This document shows, in pieces, positions 4,576 through 7,363 of a DNA stretch of 7,363 nt (position 1 is its first letter; the number at the start of each line of letters is the position of its first letter). The notes beneath the pieces are model-generated. The model was not told the origin of the DNA and did not search any database. It saw only the letters and a program-made list of their open reading frames with translations. Made by a program: the position numbers and the translations under genes. The stretch comes from JAICNR01 sp035687725 (lineage in GTDB: Bacteria > Gemmatimonadota > Gemmatimonadetes > JACCXV01 > JAHWKZ01), in assembly GCA_035687725.1 (NCBI GenBank), contig DASRVB010000018.1, forward strand, positions 1 to 7,363, given 5' to 3'.

Positions 4576-6282
4576 ATGACGCTGGCAGAAGGGGTCGCCC
4601 GGCTCGAGCGCTTCGGGCAGATCGCCCGCCTGCTCTGGAAGTATGGGCGCTCCGACCTCGTCGAGCAGGCCGGTATCGCCCCCGAGCTCAAGGAGGGCGA
4701 GCCCGCCCTCGAGGGGGACGCCGCGGCCCGGGCCGAGCAGCTGGCGGACGATCTCGAGGCGATGGGGCCCACGTTCGTCAAGCTGGGCCAGATCCTCTCC
4801 ACTCGCGCCGACCTCCTTCCGCCTCCCTATCTCGAGGCGCTGGCCCGCCTCCAGGACCAGGTCGAGCCGCTGCCGTTCGAGATCGTGGAGCGGGTCGTGG
4901 AAGAGGAGCTGGGCGTCCGGATCAGCAAGGGGTTTCTGACCTTCGACGCCGAGCCGCTCGCGTCCGCCTCGCTCGGCCAGGTCCACGCCGCCGCGCTCAG
5001 GGACGGCCGGCTGGTAGCCGTCAAGGTGCAGCGGCCCGGGATCCGTGATCGCATCCGCGAAGACCTCGAGGCGCTCGGCAGCGTGGCCTCGCTGCTCGAC
5101 GAGCACACCGAATGGGGCCGGCGGTACCACCTCGAGGGGATGATCCGGGAGTTCAGCGGCTCGCTCGCGCGCGAGCTCGACTACCGCGCCGAGGCCGCGA
5201 ACCTCGAGCAGCTCGCCGGGCAGATCGCCGAGTACGACCTGCTGTACGTCCCCCAGCCCGTCCACGACTACACGACCGGCCGCGTCCTGACGATGGAGCT
5301 CGTGCGCGGGCGTAAGATCACCGACATCTCCCCGATGGCGCGCCTCGAGATGGACGGCGAGCGGCTCGCCGACCAGCTCTTCAAGGCGTACCTGAAGCAG
5401 ATCCTGGTGGACGGCCGGTTCCACGCCGATCCGCATCCGGGCAACGTCTTCCTGACCGACGACGGGCGCCTCGCGCTCATCGATCTGGGGATGGTCGGCC
5501 GGATTCCCGACGACATGCGGAGCGATCTCTTGCGGCTCGTGGTCGCGGTCGGCGAGGGGCGGGGCGGCGAAGCGGCCGAGGTGGCGCTCGACCTCGGGCA
5601 GGTCGTCGACGAGCTCTACGATCCATCCGAGTACCGGCGCCGGGTCGAGGACCTGGTCCAGCGCTACCACGGCGCTCGGGTGGAGGACATCGAGGTCGGC
5701 TCGATCGTGATGGAGATCGCGCACATCGCAGGCAGCGCCGGCGTACGGGTGCCGAGCGAGCTGACGATGCTCGGCAAGACGCTCCTGAACCTCGACGCTG
5801 TCGGGCGGGCGCTGGCCCCCGACTTCGATCCGAACGCTTCGATCCGCGCGAACGCCGCGGAGCTCCTGGCGAGGCGCATGCGAAGGGAGTTCTCGCCGGG
5901 GAACATTTCCAACGCGGCGCTCGAGGTCTTCGACTTCGTCCAGAAGCTTCCGGGGCGCGCGAACAGGATCCTCGATCGGGTGGCGGACAACGAGCTCGCC
6001 ATCCGGGTCGAGGCGATCGACGAGCGGACCCTCGTGGAGGGCTTCCAGAAGGTCGCCAACCGGATCGCAATGGGACTCGTGCTGGCGGCGCTGATCGTGG
6101 GCGCGGCGCTCCTCATGCAGGTGCGGACGACGTTCACGATCCTCGGTTATCCGGGCCTCGCGATCCTCTGTTTCCTGGGCGCCGCGTGCGGCGGCCTGGC
6201 GCTCGTCGGGAGCATCCTGCTCGGAGATCGGAGCGCCAAGCGGTCCGCCACCCCTTCCCACCCCCGAGAAAACCGTTTGTAG
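4576..6282 (+). CDS. ubiB: AarF/UbiB (ABC1) family kinase-like membrane protein
   Basis: 568 residues, with the size and layout of UbiB (E. coli 546). Family motifs are in order: the signature KxGQ at 69-72 (KLGQ), the alanine-rich nucleotide loop ASASLGQVH at 129-137 in place of a glycine loop, VAVK with the ATP-contact Lys150 followed by VQRPG, ELDYRAEAAN (200-209), the catalytic-loop equivalent HADPHPGN (283-290) and the metal-binding DLG at 303-305. Two hydrophobic C-terminal segments (about 498-516 and 522-548) anchor it in the inner membrane, as in UbiB. Family members are atypical kinases/ATPases needed for ubiquinone synthesis or for lipid and isoprenoid handling. No quinone gene lies nearby, so the UbiB name indicates family only. 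The ATG at 4576 has no good Shine-Dalgarno sequence, which fits translation following the small gene 21 bases upstream. All key residues are present, so it should be active. Confidence 0.93.
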   Translation: MTLAEGVARLERFGQIARLLWKYGRSDLVEQAGIAPELKEGEPALEGDAAARAEQLADDLEAMGPTFVKLGQILSTRADLLPPPYLEALARLQDQVEPLPFEIVERVVEEELGVRISKGFLTFDAEPLASASLGQVHAAALRDGRLVAVKVQRPGIRDRIREDLEALGSVASLLDEHTEWGRRYHLEGMIREFSGSLARELDYRAEAANLEQLAGQIAEYDLLYVPQPVHDYTTGRVLTMELVRGRKITDISPMARLEMDGERLADQLFKAYLKQILVDGRFHADPHPGNVFLTDDGRLALIDLGMVGRIPDDMRSDLLRLVVAVGEGRGGEAAEVALDLGQVVDELYDPSEYRRRVEDLVQRYHGARVEDIEVGSIVMEIAHIAGSAGVRVPSELTMLGKTLLNLDAVGRALAPDFDPNASIRANAAELLARRMRREFSPGNISNAALEVFDFVQKLPGRANRILDRVADNELAIRVEAIDERTLVEGFQKVANRIAMGLVLAALIVGAALLMQVRTTFTILGYPGLAILCFLGAACGGLALVGSILLGDRSAKRSATPSHPRENRL

Positions 6283-6305
6283 TAGCGGCCCCGTTGGGTT
6301 ATCAT
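6277..6305 (+). promoter_or_regulatory. Probable sigma70-type promoter for the SWIB gene
   Basis: TATCAT (6300-6305) differs from the consensus -10 by one base. TTGTAG (6277-6282), a partial -35, lies exactly 17 bases upstream and overlaps the stop codon of the ubiB-like gene. Transcription would begin near 6312 and leave a leader of about 90 bases. It is the best promoter match I found in this GC-rich window. Confidence 0.45.
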
Positions 6306-6404
6306 GGAGGCGGGTCTTTTCCCTTGACGGGTAGCCCGCTCCCGCACCGACACAGCATCGACGACCGTTCCGAACCCGAAAACGCCTTCTTGGGGAGAAG
6401 CACG

Positions 6405-6689
6405 ATGGCGGAGCAGAAGAAGAAGAAGCGGAAGCCGAACCCCGCGTTCATGAAGCCGATGCAGCCGGACGCCCAGCTCTCCGCGGTGGTGGGTGACAGG
6501 CCGATGCCCCGGACCGAGGTGACGAAGAAAATCTGGGACTACATCAAGAAGAACAACCTGCAGGATTCCAAGAACAAGCGCATGATCAACGCCGACGAGA
6601 AGCTGAAGGGCGTGTTCAACGGCAAGCGCCAGGTCAGCATGTTCGAGATGACCAAGCTCGTGAACGGACACCTGAAGGACACCCGCTAG
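6405..6689 (+). CDS. Stand-alone SWIB/MDM2-domain protein
   Basis: 94 residues. The ATG at 6405 follows GGGGAGAAG (6392-6400); the longer open frame upstream overlaps the previous gene and is rejected. A lysine-rich tail (residues 4-10, KKKKRKP) precedes a SWIB domain at about 15-92: the SAVVGDRPMPRTEVTKKIWDYIKKNNLQD stretch (26-54), then K-N-KRMINADEKLKGVF (58-71), then the closing MFEMTKLVNGHL (79-90). SWIB domains occur in eukaryotic SWI/SNF complexes and related MDM2. In bacteria they appear as small solo proteins or fused to chlamydial topoisomerase, with no settled role. The basic tail and small size suggest a DNA-associated protein; this is inference. Its lysine-rich AAG/AAC codons make it locally less GC-rich than its neighbours. 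It has its own likely promoter and strong terminator, so it is probably monocistronic and possibly well expressed. Confidence 0.92.
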   Translation: MAEQKKKKRKPNPAFMKPMQPDAQLSAVVGDRPMPRTEVTKKIWDYIKKNNLQDSKNKRMINADEKLKGVFNGKRQVSMFEMTKLVNGHLKDTR

Positions 6690-6716
6690 GATTCCCCGCG
6701 ACCCTCAGGAAGCGCG

Positions 6717-6752
6717 AGAGGCCCGCGGCGATCGCCGCGGGCCTCTTTATTT
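6717..6752 (+). terminator. Strong intrinsic terminator of the SWIB gene, shared with the convergent gene
   Basis: A perfect 30-base palindrome (6717-6746, half-site AGAGGCCCGCGGCGA) is followed by a T-rich tract (TTTATTT, 6746-6752). On the + strand this is a textbook intrinsic terminator for the SWIB transcript. The convergent dehydrogenase gene ends at 6747, directly against the palindrome. The same stem would therefore form at the end of its mRNA, but no good T-run follows on that strand, so termination there should be weaker. Confidence 0.92.
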
Positions 6753-7363
6753 GCGCTCGGTAGGCTGGAGGATCGCGACCACGCGCGCGCCGAGCGTGGA
6801 CGGCAGCACCTGGGCGGCGGTCGCCCCCGCGCGGTTCAACAGGCCCGGTATCGCCAGCTTCCTGCCGCGCTCCAGCGCGTCCCAGCCGGCGCGCGCCACC
6901 TCCTCGGCCTGCCGCCCCCTCTCTCCGCTGAAGAGCCGCGACGCCGACACCTGCGCGCGCTCCCTGAACGGGGTCCGCACCGGGCCGGGCGCGAGGCAGG
7001 TGACCGTGACCCCCGTCCCCGCGAGCTCGACGGAGAGCGCCAGCGAGAGCGACAGCACATACGCCTTGGTGGCGTAGTAGACCGCCATTCGGGGGCCGGG
7101 CTGGAAGGCGGCGGTCGAGGCGACGTTGAGGATTCGGCCGCGTCCCCGCCGCACCATCGGGATCGCGAAACGCTTCGCGAGCGCGGTCGGCGCGGTGACG
7201 TTGACGGCGATCATGTCGCGCTCGATCGCCAGGTCCGTGTCGAGGAAGTCGCCGTACAGTCCGAAGCCGGCATTGTTGACGAGAACATCGACCTCGAGGC
7301 CCAGCGCCTCCACGCCGTCGATGACGCGCTCGGGGCCGTCGGGCAGCGCGAGGTCGGCGACGA
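6747..7363 (-). CDS. Short-chain dehydrogenase/reductase (SDR), 3' part only
   Basis: The gene runs off the window, so only the last 204 residues are visible and the N-terminal TGxxxGxG cofactor loop is missing. The in-frame GTG at 7313 is not the start, because coding similarity continues upstream (VADLALPDG..., the usual strand before the NNAG motif). Visible motifs, numbered from the window edge, are DVLVNNAG (25-32), Asn54, the catalytic Ser82 in ILNVAS, and YxxxK with Tyr95 and Lys99 at the expected 13-residue spacing, then LAPGPVRTPF. This is a classical SDR, an NAD(P)-dependent oxidoreductase, resembling the DltE/YqjQ-type group (COG0300). The substrate cannot be read from the sequence. 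The late part (FSGERGRQAEEVARAGWDALERG) also fits that group. It converges on the SWIB gene and shares its terminator stem. It is probably cytoplasmic. Confidence 0.93.
   Translation of the reverse strand, partial: VADLALPDGPERVIDGVEALGLEVDVLVNNAGFGLYGDFLDTDLAIERDMIAVNVTAPTALAKRFAIPMVRRGRGRILNVASTAAFQPGPRMAVYYATKAYVLSLSLALSVELAGTGVTVTCLAPGPVRTPFRERAQVSASRLFSGERGRQAEEVARAGWDALERGRKLAIPGLLNRAGATAAQVLPSTLGARVVAILQPTERK

Noticed and set aside
4135..6261. A 708-residue open frame on the - strand across the ubiB-like gene
   Set aside because: It mirrors the codons of a gene with complete UbiB motifs, and its protein is a typical high-GC shadow without domains.
1..7363. Mobile elements, CRISPR arrays, toxin-antitoxin or defence genes
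   Set aside because: No transposase, integrase, terminal inverted repeats, regularly spaced repeats or defence-type domains are visible on either strand.

Overview
This is a GC-rich window (about two thirds G+C or more by eye) from a bacterial chromosome. It is densely packed, mostly on the + strand. It carries ordinary housekeeping genes plus two members of an unrecognised gene family, and it has no sign of phage, transposon, plasmid or CRISPR. The secreted beta-rich protein ending in phenylalanine points to a Gram-negative (diderm) cell. High GC, an E. coli-type glutamate dehydrogenase, a stand-alone SWIB protein and an AarF/UbiB protein would fit an environmental lineage such as Eisenbacteria, Gemmatimonadota or Myxococcota-like groups. 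That placement is a guess; the sequence shows no taxon marker.

Layout. 1-106 is a leader with short hairpins. 107-820 encodes a cysteine-rich protein of unknown family (copy A), and its stop codon overlaps the start of yhbY (817-1149, ribosome-associated RNA-binding protein) as GTGA. 1266-1955 encodes a small exported, probably outer-membrane beta-barrel protein. 2078-2809 encodes copy B, a clear paralogue of copy A. 2873-4207 is gdhA (glutamate dehydrogenase). 4333-4554 is a 73-residue protein that looks like only the C-terminal OmdA/YdeI domain. It lies 21 bases before a full-length AarF/UbiB-type kinase-like membrane protein (4576-6282). 6405-6689 encodes a stand-alone SWIB-domain protein with its own likely promoter and a very strong terminator. 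A short-chain dehydrogenase on the - strand (6747 to the window edge) converges on that terminator.

How the genes fit together. Copy A and yhbY are probably translated as a coupled pair, and the OmdA-like gene and the ubiB-like gene probably share a transcript. The other genes look like single units separated by 60-120 bases. No multi-gene pathway is evident.

Points worth a second look: (i) the pair of paralogous proteins with eight aligned cysteines that bracket yhbY and the outer-membrane gene; (ii) five consecutive + strand genes (copy A, yhbY, the outer-membrane protein, copy B, gdhA) each have their TGA stop codon inside the loop of a GC-rich hairpin; (iii) the stand-alone OmdA domain; (iv) the stand-alone SWIB protein with its 30-base perfect palindrome terminator.
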